From Sphagnum magellanicum (Eukaryota; Streptophyta; Sphagnopsida; Sphagnales; Sphagnaceae), in contig CM038920.1 in assembly GCA_021904315.1 (NCBI GenBank), positions 2,852,001 to 2,916,000 of the forward strand: a stretch of DNA of 64,000 nucleotides, read 5' to 3'. The notes under the pieces were generated by a model. The model was not told the DNA's origin. It was given only the letters and a program-made list of their open reading frames with translations, and searched no databases. The position numbers and the translations under genes are program-made. Position 1 is the stretch's first letter, and every line of letters begins with the position of its first letter. Of this stretch, positions 38,461 to 50,039 are shown one piece after another.

Positions 38461-39523
38461 TGTCACCAAAAAGAAAGGGGAAATATTTTCTTCATTGTAT
38501 AAACCCCAATGCTGAACATACAGAAATTGATGTGTATTGCTGAAGTTATACTGAAACAAAAAGATTTGCTTCAAGTATTACTTCTTCATTAAAACTCTTA
38601 CAAACACCTAAATTCTGTTGTTTTATTTTTATGGACCACAAAGGATCAGTTTCATTCTTGATTTCCTCTCTAAGAGTCAACAGGTTGTTTCATAGGTGGT
38701 AGCTCATACCCAACAAAAGAAACCCCATAGAGACCAACTCAACAACTTCACATGATTTTTCTTAAAGATTGGATAGAGATTTAGGGCATGATTAATGAAT
38801 GTAATATATTATATTCTTTAGTATCCCTTTCCCAAAAGCCCCAGAGCTCCCACAATGCAACAAATATTGTATCCTCAAGATGGAACACATTGCGCACTCA
38901 TCATTTCAAGATCCCCAAAGTCATCACACATGAGCTGCCACACAACCATTCCAGAAATCCTTGACACATTCATCATCTCCCTTGTGTTGGTCCCTACAGA
39001 AAATATGCAAGACCTCTAAACCTTTTCTTAACATTTTTGGTGCAGCGGAAGTTCAATCGTCAGGGTTCTTCCAATCCAGCAATCCTAATCAAGTTATATT
39101 CCTAAAATCCAAATCCTCCACACACTTCTAGTACTCCAAAAATTCTAACCACTTAACTTTTTTTTTCATCACCAAAAAGCCTCCCTTACATCTTTTAGCC
39201 GACATCAAATATACTCCTCCCATCCTCATCCCTTCGTTCCCCAGAAATCATCCTACCAATCTCCTTACAGAACTGTGATTCATAAAGTTCACAAAGAGTT
39301 TTCATTGAGCAATTAGGATTGCGTTCCATCATAAAAACCAACTCACCAAGCTCCTTTCACCATAACCTGCAAAGCAACAAAACATACCAAATATATAAAC
39401 AAGTCAGAAACAAATTCTTTGGCGCCATTGAATCACCGCACCACTAGTAGTTGAGCCACTGAGCTGCATTAAGGTTTGCAGCCTTCATCCACAGAAAACA
39501 TCTAACATTGTTTTTAGGTTACA
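38461..39523. mobile_element. Solo-LTR-like insertion inside composite copy A (1,063 bp)
   Basis: The insert starts TGTCACC and ends GGTTACA, a TG..CA frame with near-matching inverted ends. The uninterrupted sequence is present in copy B near 59980-59995, where TCAAAACTAC runs directly into CTTTTGACATGG. The flanks are CTAC (38457-38460) and TTAC (39524-39527), a four-base duplication with one difference, or three bases if read strictly. No coding region is seen, which fits a solo LTR of a second family, unrelated to L1. Confidence 0.75.
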
Positions 39524-39957
39524 TTACCTTTTGACATGGTTTTCTATCTAAAAAGATTTGTATGGAGTAGCCACAAGGATTCCAAGTTCCTAAATTTATG
39601 CAAAAAGTCTATAAATTACTCAAAAGTTTATATGGCTTGCGGCAAGCTTCTCAAGCATGGACTGCTCTCTTTCACAAGTTTTTAAAATCTCATAACCTTG
39701 AGGTTTTTGAAGCAAATCCTTACTTGTATTGTGATCATTCTTCTCCCAAATTGATGATTCTTATTTTTGTTGATGATGTTTTTGGGGGTCACATAAATCC
39801 TTCCAAATTCATGAACATAATTTCAGATCTTCAAAAGTAGTTTGACATCACATTTGGTGACGTAAGGTGTTATATTGGCTTATGGATTATTCAAGATTGA
39901 ATCAACCATACTTTAGTCCAATCACAAGATTTTTATTACTTATGTATGTACTCAAGA
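39524..39957 (+). mobile_element. Copia reverse transcriptase fossil, composite copy A, 3' part
   Basis: The plus strand reads the RT core KLLKSLYGLRQASQAW and then LMILIFVDDVFGG, the Copia form of the catalytic DD box. Homology with copy B stops near 39957. The copy is an internal fragment with several breaks and no recognisable LTR of its own. Confidence 0.85.
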
Positions 39958-41845
39958 GCCCACTAATTGGCACTGATCTAAATGAAAAACCTCAAACTTT
40001 TTGTAAATCTCGATGCAAAAAACAAGTTTTATTTACACTAAGCATGCAACTCTCTTATCTTTCCATAGCACACGGAAGAAGAAATAATAAGAGAACAAAG
40101 AAAAAAAGCAATGAATTCATGTAAAAGGTTGATAAAATTAGAAAATAGAAAATAATCTCTAAATTTTTTACATGTGGCACACCTATGTAAATGAAAAGAA
40201 TAAACTTCTTTGGACTTCCACAACCACTTTGCAAACTAAACCGCAATAAAAAAGAAAACACTCACACTTCCCCCCCCCCCCTTCCAAAAGCAAAAAATCC
40301 TTAGCCTTTGGGGTGCGTGTTACATCTCCTCATTGGCCATCATTTTTTCCTAAAACTAATACCAAAGACACTGGAGTAGAATTGCCCATCACTGAAGATG
40401 TACCTATAATTGAATATTTTCCTATCTTTTCTTCATTCCTTAATCAAATTGAGTGATTTTTGTGTCATTGGATCATGAACTTGAAGGCTACATATGTTCT
40501 TCAAGCATTAGAAGTGAAGGAACAATTCAAAAAATTATAGGTAGAGGATGAGTGATAAACCAAACACCCATATCTTCCCCATTTCTTTACCAAATTGAGC
40601 AATTTTTGCACCATTGGAAGCACTAGGTGGAGGGCTACAATTGTTCTTTTAGCTTTAGAAGGAGAAGAATAATGTGTGAGGATCCAACCTCCTCTGAGTT
40701 CTTATAGGTTAGCTCATTGGCCGATCTACCCTAATTGGGGTACATAGTTTATTCCAATAAAGAGGCAAGAGGAAAGCATGCAAGCAAAGCGATACACAAT
40801 CTTTAGAAGGATTGATTACAATCCACATCTCATTTTGTTCTTTTTACCTTATGTTAAAAGGTGAAGGAAGGTCAATAGTTAGCATAACTGTTTGGGTTCA
40901 AATTGAAGAACAAGAGATCCTTTTCTAAAGAAAAACAATTCCCTACTATAAGCAAATGGTCAATCCCTAACATTTCAAAGGTACTTGAGTAGAATTGGAA
41001 CACATATGCATAAAATCTTTCTTTTCACGGTCACTAAAATCAGTATGCTCCCATTTGAAGTAATGTAGAAATAATAGGTCTCCCTTGAGACCTAGTCTAA
41101 TTGCAATTGTGGGATGTTGCTAAATAAGGTATGGATTTTTGAAGATGCAGCATGTAACTTATTTAATTCACCTTTGTTCCCAAGGCAAAAAACAGGTGAT
41201 CCAAATTTATATTTCAAATCATGTGTAGATGTATAAACTAGTGTTGTGCAGTTCTTCCTTTTTGAAAAAACCTCCTATTCGGTTCTAACATTTTAAAATT
41301 TATGTGACAATTCTTTGAGTATTTCCAAACCTGGCTTTTGAACCGAGTTCAGTTCCATGTACACACTACACATTCCCCAATGTTAAAGATTTTGTGAGTA
41401 CAAAGTTTTATGACAAATTAAATAGGGGTCTATTTAAATATAGAGTTGAACAACTAATTAAAATTAATAATTAAGTATAAAGTTCAATCTATTTATTAAC
41501 TTTTGAAAAAAAGTCTATTTTTTAACATATATATCCTTACCCTATTTTCAAAACTAATTTTTCATTGTTCTGATACTGAATCTAGGAAAAGATTTTTTCC
41601 ACAATCTGATTCTTGTGTCGGTTCTAACAAGTTAATGTCAACTTAGGTCTAGGCTATAAAAACTTGGCCAAAGTGAACCAGCAACCACCAATGCACTAGT
41701 TGGCCAATCTGTCCACTAAATGGGTTACGTTATTTCATTTGATGTCAGATGGGGATCATCACAGTCCATTTCTTTTCACTGTTAACCATTATATTCTTTT
41801 TTTTGGTTTTTTCTTGGTTGTTTTTTCTCTGGACTTGACCTCACA
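39958..41845. other. Intergenic stretch, no gene seen
   Basis: A run of 12 C lies at 40270-40281. Around 40520-40700 a phrase with ATTGAGTGATTTTTG..CATTGGA recurs in diverged form. No coding region is recognised. Confidence 0.4.
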
Positions 41846-41849
41846 CATG

Positions 41850-42480
41850 GTTACCCTACTCACCTTCCTACCTTCATAAGTATTGTACCAACCTTGGCAC
41901 CTAACTAATTATCCCCTACTAACATAACTACCTTAATAACTAGTTATCTTACTGACCTAACTACTATAATAACTACCTACTCTACTAACCTAGCTACCCT
42001 GTTAACTACATACCCTACTAACTTAACTTCCCTACGGACTTAACCATTATATTAACTACTTACCCTATTGACCTAGTTACATTACTATTTACCAACCCTA
42101 TATACACAACCACCCTATTGACATAAGTACTTTACAAACCTAGTCACCTTGATAAGGTAACTTGTTTCTTACGTACTAACTTGTTTATCTATCTAGTTAC
42201 CTTACTAGTGTAACTTTCTTCCTACCTACTAACTTGCCTACCTACATGCCTACCTACTTTAGTAACCTATTTACCTTGCTCCTTGAACTTCCTTTCTACT
42301 TACTAACTTGCCTACTAACCCAACTACCTAGTTATGTACCTATTTACCTACCTATGCACCCACCTTCCTACCTACCACTTGTTCACCTACCTACCTATGT
42401 TTTTTACATAGCCAAATATCTAACTAATTACCTATTCACTTTTCCCACCCCCCAATCCTACCTATCAATTTATTAAAGTT
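41850..42480. repeat. ACCT/ACTA-rich degenerate tetranucleotide tract, ~630 bp
   Basis: Units such as CTACCTAC, CTAACCTA and CTTACCTA fill the stretch with only short breaks. Any ORF here is a translation of the repeat. Related short tracts lie at 22.2-22.35 kb and, on the other strand, at 47.02-47.05 and 47.33-47.39 kb. Confidence 0.8.
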
Positions 42481-42714
42481 CGCCCTAGTTCATGGATGAT
42501 GAACATAGGTCCCCCTATGTAGTTATTACAAACAATTTATAATGGAAGCAATGTCATAATTGCAACCATTTTGGTTTAGTTAATGCATATTTTATTACTT
42601 TTGTTTACCTAATTTATTTATGGAATGGACATTACAATACATCTTTTCATGTAATTATTATAAGTACATATTATTGGATTATGGTTTAAATTTAAGGTTG
42701 GGATACATAACTTA

Positions 42715-42845
42715 GTTAGCAAGTTTTTCACAAATGTATAGTAATTAATCTAAACTAGGCTAAATTTGGGGGGGAAATTTTAGGGTTTAAACATATGTGA
42801 AATAATACAATTTCATTCTATACCTTTTTCAAAGAGAGTGGAAAA
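42715..42845. repeat. Left member of a diverged direct repeat
   Basis: TTTTTCACAAATGTATAGTAATTAA through AAAGAGAGT matches 44508-44632 in order, with substitutions. The third L1 solo LTR and other sequence lie between the two members. Confidence 0.6.
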
Positions 42846-43525
42846 AATTGTTTGGAGAGATCACACAAAGGTAAGAGACATTTCTTTTCTTTTGGTGTTT
42901 TACAAAATTTATTTGATTGCTTTTGAAGATTAAGGTTTTTTTCGATTAGTAAATCTTTGTAGGTTAAAAGCTTTAAAATTTGGTTTCTAAATGTTTTCCT
43001 ATGTTTTTTTTTTAAAAAATGTTTTACATTATATAATTTGTATAGTTTTTTGGGTTTAGGGCATATATCATTAGGACTTTTTTTTGTTAAGGTTTGTATA
43101 ATTAGGGTTGTAATAGGGCTTATGGCAAAATATCATTTGGATGTTTAGGGTTATGCTTTATGATTTAATGTTTAAGAATTTAGTTCATATATATCAAGGC
43201 TTAAGGTTTATATTTTAAACTTTGCTCATTGTATTGGTTTTTTATTTGATCACTTATTTAGATCTATAACATAATTATGAATCTCCTTTGTTTCCATATG
43301 TCCCATAGTTGTTAAAGTTCAATATTTCCTAACCCCCTTTTGTTTAAATGCAATACCCATATCATATTGTGATAATTCATTAACCATGAAACATAAAAAT
43401 ATTTTTAAAATATTTGATTCCCTGCCATACATCATAAAGTTCATGTTTTCAAAATTATTTATTCATCTTATAATATGATTCAACATATATAAAAATGAAC
43501 ATAATGCAAAATTGGTCACATTGAT

Positions 43526-44416
43526 TGACACACCCCCAAGCTCCTCAATGGATTCAAATGTGAACCTAAACTGAAAATAGCGGAAAGTAAAGAGTCAGGG
43601 CACTCTCCCTGGTTCGCAACATTTTGAGGGGTAAAGGGGGTGTGCTAGAGCCTCGGGATGGGACTAGGAAGAGTGACAAGCATCATCTATTCACACAGAC
43701 CTGCACAAAACCAACACAAGGTGGTTAGTGCATAATTGGAACACTTTTGGTGCTAAGATGAAGCACGGGCAAACTTGGATTCACAAAACTCACCACGGCC
43801 CGGACTTGGGGGAAGCCACCACCTTCCCCCTTATAATATACTATGTGCCTCTCCACGAGGCCTACATCCAAATGGCTTTTTGTCTTGAGATTCCCAAGTG
43901 GGAGTCCCAAAATTACTAAAGTTGGGACTCCCACGATTTTGGGGCCCCATAACTTTGTGTGCAAACATCCAACTAAGATAAGGTCTAAAACAAAGTTGTA
44001 GCCTTTGTCGAGAGCTTTTCAACAATATGTCACACACCACTTGCACGCAAGGAAATCGGGGTGATTCCCGAGTTTTAGTGGTCGGGAGTCAAATTGCCAA
44101 TTTGATTATCAACCCTTCTTTTGGCCATAACTTGTGTTTCATATGTCCAAATGGGTGATGCGAGCCCATTTTAGACATTTGCATTTCAATAGATTTCCAA
44201 TGGTATAAAGAACTCTTCGAGCCATTGGGTTTTGACCCTTGCAATCATTCTCTGAACATTCAGAGTCCACCGGGACTCCAACTCCCAAAATGGAAGCTCC
44301 TTTGGGAGTGTGAGGGTTCATTCCCCCACATTTTCCTTCACTCCCGGGTTTCCCTTTTGGTCTAGAACCTTATAAACCCTTGCTTTGGTCGCGAGCCCAA
44401 GCCTAGGGTTGCAACA
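43526..44416 (+). mobile_element. Solo LTR of family L1, copy 3, with perfect target duplication
   Basis: It runs 891 bp from TGACACACCCCC to GGGTTGCAACA and is flanked on both sides by TTGAT (43521-43525 and 44417-44421). It aligns end to end with copies 1 and 2 and is intermediate in CpG loss. No internal domain remains. This copy fixes the family's ends. Confidence 0.9.
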
Positions 44417-44507
44417 TTGATGATATAGGGGGTTAGGGTTTAATGTAAAATTTACTACTTAATGTTAAAATTATGGTTTAAGTTAGAGTTTAAGGCATAT
44501 AAATTAA

Positions 44508-44632
44508 TTAATAGTTTTTTTACAAGTATATAATAATTAAAATAAATCTAGGGTGCATTTTGGGTGGAATTTTTAAGGCTTAAATATATGTAAAATAATG
44601 TAATGTCATTTTATATTTTTTTAAAGAAAGTT
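44508..44632. repeat. Right member of the diverged direct repeat
   Basis: Counterpart of 42715-42845. It leads into the 79-bp array through a phrase AAATGCAATACCCAT that also occurs near 43348, so the duplicated unit included that motif. Confidence 0.6.
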
Positions 44633-44679
44633 AAATTTGGAAATATTGCCAAATGATAAAGATATATATATTTTTTGTG

Positions 44680-44975
44680 TTTCCCTAAATGCAATACCCA
44701 TATTCAAGTTCGTTTCAATATAACCCCTAAGTGATTTAAGTGACTTGAGGTGTAGACCCAACCCTAAATGTAATACCCACATGTAGGGTCATTTCAAAAT
44801 AACCAGTATGTAATTTGGATGACCTTTCAATGAAAACCAAAACTTATATGTAATACTTGCATGTAAGTTCATTTTGAAATAATCCAGATGTGATTTAAAC
44901 AACCTTAGGTGAATAATCAACCCTAAATGCAATACCCACATGTAAGGTCATTTCAAAATAAATGGTTTGGGTACC
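44680..44975 (+). repeat. Left array of a foldback-like structure, ~79-bp unit, 4 copies
   Basis: GCAATACCCACATG with variants starts at about 44691, 44770, 44850 and 44929, spaced 79-80 bp. It is followed in each unit by TAGGTCATTTCAAAATAA. The motif is the reverse complement of that in the array at 45330-45560. Confidence 0.8.
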
Positions 44976-45329
44976 CAAAATAAATTTCTTTATATACCTA
45001 AATTAATTTTATGACAATTAATTATCATGAATAATTATCTAAAATAATGATTTGAATAATTTAATTAACATAAAAATCTAATTAAAATAATAAATCAAAT
45101 ATTAAATTATTGATTTTCTTTTTAAATCTAAATTTTAATTAAATGAATTATTAAGGTTCAACTAAATAATCAGTTAATTAATTTTTTTTAAAAATATGAT
45201 AATTTAAATATGATAATCAATCATTTACATTATTTAAAATAATTTTTTAGTAATTCCTTAATTATGACATTATTTGTTGATACTTAGAAAAGATTATTAT
45301 GTCATATAAGTCCCATAAATAATACAATG
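44976..45329. repeat. AT-rich centre of the foldback-like structure
   Basis: About 350 bp of almost pure A/T between the two inverted arrays. No coding capacity. Confidence 0.5.
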
Positions 45330-45560
45330 GAAACCTTTATGCAAGTATTGCAAAAGATGTTAAAAATCAACAACTATTTATGGACCTACATGCAAGTATT
45401 GCAATGGATGTAAAAAACTAACAATTATTTACAAGACCTATATGTGGGTATTGTAATGGATGTAAAAAACCATCAACTATTATGAGACCTACCTATGGGT
45501 ATTGCAATGGATGTAAAAAACAAGCAACTATTGCGAGACCTATATGCGAGTATTGCATAT
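45330..45560 (-). repeat. Right array of the foldback-like structure, 51-52-bp unit, ~5 copies
   Basis: GACCTATATGTGGGTATTGC with variants recurs at about 45383, 45435, 45486 and 45537, each followed by AATGGATGTAAAAAAC. It carries the motif of the left array in the opposite orientation with a different spacer. Confidence 0.8.
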
Positions 45561-46685
45561 TTAAAATGGCCTTATGGAAATTATAATAAAAAGGATGTAG
45601 GTATTACACAATGTTCATTTTGATTTTTGTAACCTTAAACAAATTAATGTTACTTATTCATATGGGCCTATTTAAGGTTTGATTCTTACATTTAAAATAC
45701 TAAGAAAATTATGACAAAGAAGACATATATGATTAACCATATACCCATCAAATAAATGTGACTAGAATAAAATATTATATTGATTAAATATGTACAAAAA
45801 TGGGTGGATCAAAAATTGCTAATGAACCTAATTTAAAAAAAGGTTTTTTATAATATATCAAAGGATCAAAGTTCAAAACTTGGGTAGTCCAAAAAATAAA
45901 AAGGCTGAAAAAACCTAGTTAACTATATAAAGTGGAAACCTTAAACCATATCATTATTTACAATCTCGTGTTTGGTTCGATAAGTAACTGTTGCATTTGT
46001 AGCCCTTACTGCATACAAGCAATGTACAAATGACGACGTTACATCTCAACCTGAATTGCATTTGCAACAAACTTTTCTTTTGTTATGCCTTGAACCCTAC
46101 AAACACCCAAAAATCACCAAATTAAACCCTAACACACCTTGGATGAAACAAAATTATAAAAAAACAACAAACATTGATTATTATTGTTTTTTACCTTCCA
46201 GGAATTTAGAATGATTCATGGAAATCTAATACATTTGTCAACTCTTATGTCTAACTTGCTTTAGTGGACTTTCAATCCCAATTTTTGACATCTCATGCCA
46301 TCTTCAATCGTTGTGCATATATAAAATGAGTGGATCAAATCATCTCTTGTAAATTTTCATCCTTCTCCATCCGTGATGTTGCATTTCGAGGCATGCTTCC
46401 CACACCCTAAGAATTAAGACCCAACACTTGCAACAGTTGCTCTAAAGCTAATTTGACCAAAGTTGGTTTTGGGAATGGTGGACATTGTTCTGCAATAATT
46501 ACCAACTTATCCCACCCGTGTTGTGTTTTGGCACAAGTGTGATTAATATCCTTTTAATCATTCTGCCTTTGCACGGCCACGACATTTCTCAAGATGTGAG
46601 CATTCATTTTAACATGGTCTTGATGTTGAGGACCTCTTTTAGAAGTTGAAGGCCTCCCAAGTTTGGCCTTTTCTACCACCAAGCC
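45561..46685. other. Intergenic stretch, no gene seen
   Basis: No gene, RNA or element boundary can be supported. Confidence 0.4.
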
Positions 46686-46689
46686 AAGT

Positions 46690-46985
46690 CGACAATAACT
46701 ACCATCGCATTTTTCTTCTTCTTTACAACACCCTTTAAAAGAAGGCGATGGCAGCTGCCATCGCCTTCTTCATCTCTACAAGACTTGGCAAAAAAAAAGA
46801 AGGCGATGACAACTACCATCACCTTCTTCTTCTCTGCAAAGCCACCTCCATAGAAGAAATTGACGACACATTCTTCTTCACTATAACATGATTACAAAAG
46901 AAGGTGATGGTGACAAGTTGCCATCGCATTTTTCTTCTTCTCAAACACAAAAAAGAAGGTGACGGCAACTTGTCACTTTCTTCGT
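46690..46985. repeat. Cluster of inverted repeats with a perfect 32-bp palindrome
   Basis: A perfect palindrome spans 46739-46770 (half-site AAGAAGGCGATGGCAG). Imperfect hairpins of the same motif lie at about 46797-46830, 46898-46940 and 46951-46980, with a lone arm near 46706-46728. All repeat GAAGG(C/T)GATGGCA and its complement. Confidence 0.85.
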
Positions 46986-47014
46986 TGTTGCAACAGTAAC
47001 ACAAAAAAAGTGAA

Positions 47015-47395
47015 GAGGGGGAGGTAGGTAGGAGGGGGGGGAGGTAGGTAGGAAACAAAAATGTTAAAGAAGAAGATGATGGTGTTTTCTTCGTTTGAAT
47101 CAAAAAACAAACGCAAAGAAAGGAGGGTGCTTACCTTTCTTCTTCCGCTTTCGCATTTGGGATGAAGCAATCCTCTTGCCTTTTCGTCTCCACATTCCTT
47201 GAACTCTTCACGTTGCTGTAATGTTGAGCTCTCCACCTTCCTCAAGCCGTGTGTCACAAAGCTTTGTGTGACTCAAGCTCGGGAACTCTACTGAGCTTTC
47301 GAGATGCAATGAGCGAGAAATGTGGTGAAGGAGGTAGGAGGGGGGAGGGGTAGGCAGGAGGGGGGCAAGGTAGGTAGGAGGGGAAACTTTCGCGG
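47015..47395. repeat. Two G-rich GGTAGGTAGGAGGGG tracts
   Basis: G-rich runs at 47020-47053 and 47328-47390 contain GGTAGGTAGGAGGGG units and G runs long enough for G-quadruplex formation. Their complement is the CCTACC motif of the 42-kb tract. Minus-strand ORFs here simply translate the proline/leucine-coding complement. Confidence 0.65.
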
Positions 47396-47399
47396 CAGA

Positions 47400-49135
47400 A
47401 AAGGGGGCTGAAAAATCCCTAGGCAAGGGAAGAGGATGGGTTTTTGGTTCGTCCCCAAAACAACTTGAATGGCCTCATCCTCAATTCGTGCATTGGTGGC
47501 TACTGGTTCATTCCAGCCCAAAAACCTAACCCTGAACCACCAATTATTACCCTCGAAAGAATGTACCCACCCAACATTAATATAAACCCAGTCCAGCACC
47601 CAGCAATGCACTATCCATCAATGGAAACCTATTTTGATGCAGTTATGGATGAACCACAAATGAGTGAACAAATTTCCATCTTGATAGGTATCCCCCAAAC
47701 CCTTCTATTTTTCATCTATGGAAGTAGGAAGGTTTAAAAGATATATAGAGGATACACACACATATGTGTGTCATTGTAATCCTCAAACTGAATGTTGTTA
47801 GTGTATATAATTGGACTAATAAGACCTACTTAGTCCTGTAAAACTAAAAATTTGGAACTCACAAAATTATCATACCAGTAAACAAGAGTATGGAACAATC
47901 AAGGTGTAACCAAAAGAAAGTGGAAGATTAACAAAACAAACCTGATTACATACAATAGATCTAAATAAAATTAAAATTTCTAGCACCCTACAACAAATAA
48001 CACTTCTTGAATTTTGTTGTACCGGTGTCAAAGAGGGATTCTACTGACATTCATTGGTTTTAACATAGCCAATTCTTGTACCTTCTAATTGGTAAACCTG
48101 TTATGGATGTATGAATTTTAAACATACATCTACTTAATGGCCATGAATTATTAACACCCAACTCCAATGCATACCACCAAGAATAAAAAATCTATCAAGG
48201 TATGGCCTTTGAAGTCAGAACTCTTAAGGTTCACTCGATCCATATGAGCCACTAACCACTTTCCCATTGAATGCAACAATGCAATGTACTTCCACCTCTC
48301 TTATCTGAAAACCTAAAAACTTGGAGACCCTTGAATCTAAATGCTTCAAAAGAAAATGACTTTGAGCAGTAGGTACTAGGCTTGTCTAAAGCCACTCAAT
48401 AAGACAGACTCTTATGCAAGAATGCACGACAAATTTCTCTCTTCAAGTATCTTTTTCATTCTTGATTTGGTTTGTCTCATTATGCCCACCTTAAGGACAC
48501 CCCTTGAGGTTTCTAACACTCATTTTGTCAATTGTCTACAACATAGATCTAAGGTACTACAACACAAACTCCCCATTCCCAGATGTTCCTTGACTTCTAT
48601 ATGCCCCTTAGTTCTACGGCTCAGATCCCTCAATTCTTCATAATACCTCAACATCAACCCCTCATATCTATCCTTACATTAATCTAAACAACTACTTTGC
48701 TAAGTTATCGACATAGCAAAGTTCATCAACAACTAGCTTAGTAGTTTGAAAACTACAACAACAAGAAATTGCATACCAGAAAGAACCTACTCCTTTCTCC
48801 TTCATACTACCTCTTATGCTTACCTTCCTCCATCCATTCCTCAAACCTTCTTCAATGCAATCACTTCCTCCACCATCCATCGTGTGGTGCAACTCGTGTC
48901 CTCCATAACACACAAACAAACAAAATAGCCTACCCATGCATTCCTTGCAGCAGTGATGGACATATTCCCGCCGCAAGAATGCAAAAAGGTGACGACTAAT
49001 GAAACCAGTAAAACAAAAACGAAACCCTAAAAATTTGTTGTGTTCACACTATTAGGGTGACCTGCTGTTCAGTCACAAAGGTACTTGATTATCATATCAA
49101 ACAATTGGACAAACTAACAATTGATCAGTCACAAG
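47400..49135. other. Intergenic stretch, no recognised gene
   Basis: A plus-strand frame of 97 codons (47444-47737) and several 60-95-codon frames near 48692-48999 show no domain I recognise and overlap on opposite strands. A CACACATATGTGTGTC self-complementary stretch lies at about 47755-47772. Confidence 0.35.
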
Positions 49136-49141
49136 CAAGGT

Positions 49142-49230
49142 TTTTTTTCCCTTCACTTCTGTGGTCTAGCCACACTGACAACCATCTACAGGAGGATCTA
49201 GCCAGATTTGGCTACAGCAGGATAATCAAA
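49142..49230 (+). repeat. Dispersed repeat family R1, copy d (core only)
   Basis: It shows TTCTGTGGTCTAGCC, CACTGACAACCATCTACAGG and GATCTAGCCAGATTTGGCTA, the R1 core without the longer 3' part. Confidence 0.55.
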
Positions 49231-49629
49231 TTGTTTCCTAATGCTACTGATGTTTGGTGACCTGTAGATCAGGCGCTCTAAATCTGGGGAACCCAGTCCA
49301 AAATCCATGCTTTTTTGGTGAATTTTTTTCCAAAAAATTCAAAAAGGAATCCTTGTAGGAGTCGTAGCCTCAAATTTTTTCTCTTCCTTTCGGCAAAATT
49401 TTGCACAATATCAAAAGGCCGGTTACAAGCAGCGGTTCTTTTTGGGTGAAAAAAATGTTTTTGGGAAACTTTTGCAAACTTTCTAAAAACAATATTAGTT
49501 TAGGGAGTTAACTTTAATTAAGACTGAATTATTCTTATTTATATGAAGTAAATTAGACCATGAACATATGATGGTACTAGTCGCCAAGTGTCAATCTAGG
49601 CCACAGTGTGACACACCCCTTGTTACAGA

Positions 49630-49698
49630 TTTACCATGCTGAAATATTTGAGTTTCCATAATTCTCCTATGGAAACTCAAATATTTCAGCATGGTAAA
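49630..49698. repeat. Perfect hairpin, 31-bp arms, 7-nt loop
   Basis: The arm 49630-49660 (starting TTTACCATGCTGAAA) is exactly complementary to 49668-49698, with loop ATTCTCC at 49661-49667. No mismatch in either arm. Confidence 0.95.
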
Positions 49699-50039
49699 AT
49701 ATAATCTTCAAAAAATCCTCTAAAAGAAGCCAAAATCCTTCAAGATATCATAACTCTATAAATTAATCTCAAGTTTCAACACAAGCCAAAATATCCTCAT
49801 ATAAAAATAAACCTATTACCTAGGGGCCAAAATCCCTTAAGCTACTATACTCTATAATGAATCTAAACACAATATCCCTGCCTTGGTAGGCAAGGCCAAG
49901 AAATATGATGACAAAGTTGGTTCTAATTAGCAGAGTCAACATGAGTTTGTTGAGAAGCAATTAACCTTAATACTCGCTGTACAACTTACATACAAGTACA
50001 TGTATATAGTAAATCCTAAACATTATGCATGTCAACTTG

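Noticed and set aside
42234-42476. 80-codon Pro/Leu/Tyr-rich protein
   Set aside because: It is only the translation of the ACCT-type repeat tract.
47444-47737. 97-codon Pro/Asn-rich frame as a secreted peptide gene
   Set aside because: No signal peptide, no family resemblance and a minus-strand frame of similar length over the same bases.
49630-49698. Confident microRNA gene call
   Set aside because: The stem is perfect and short with a 7-nt loop; plant precursors usually have longer stems with some mismatches. Left as a finding.
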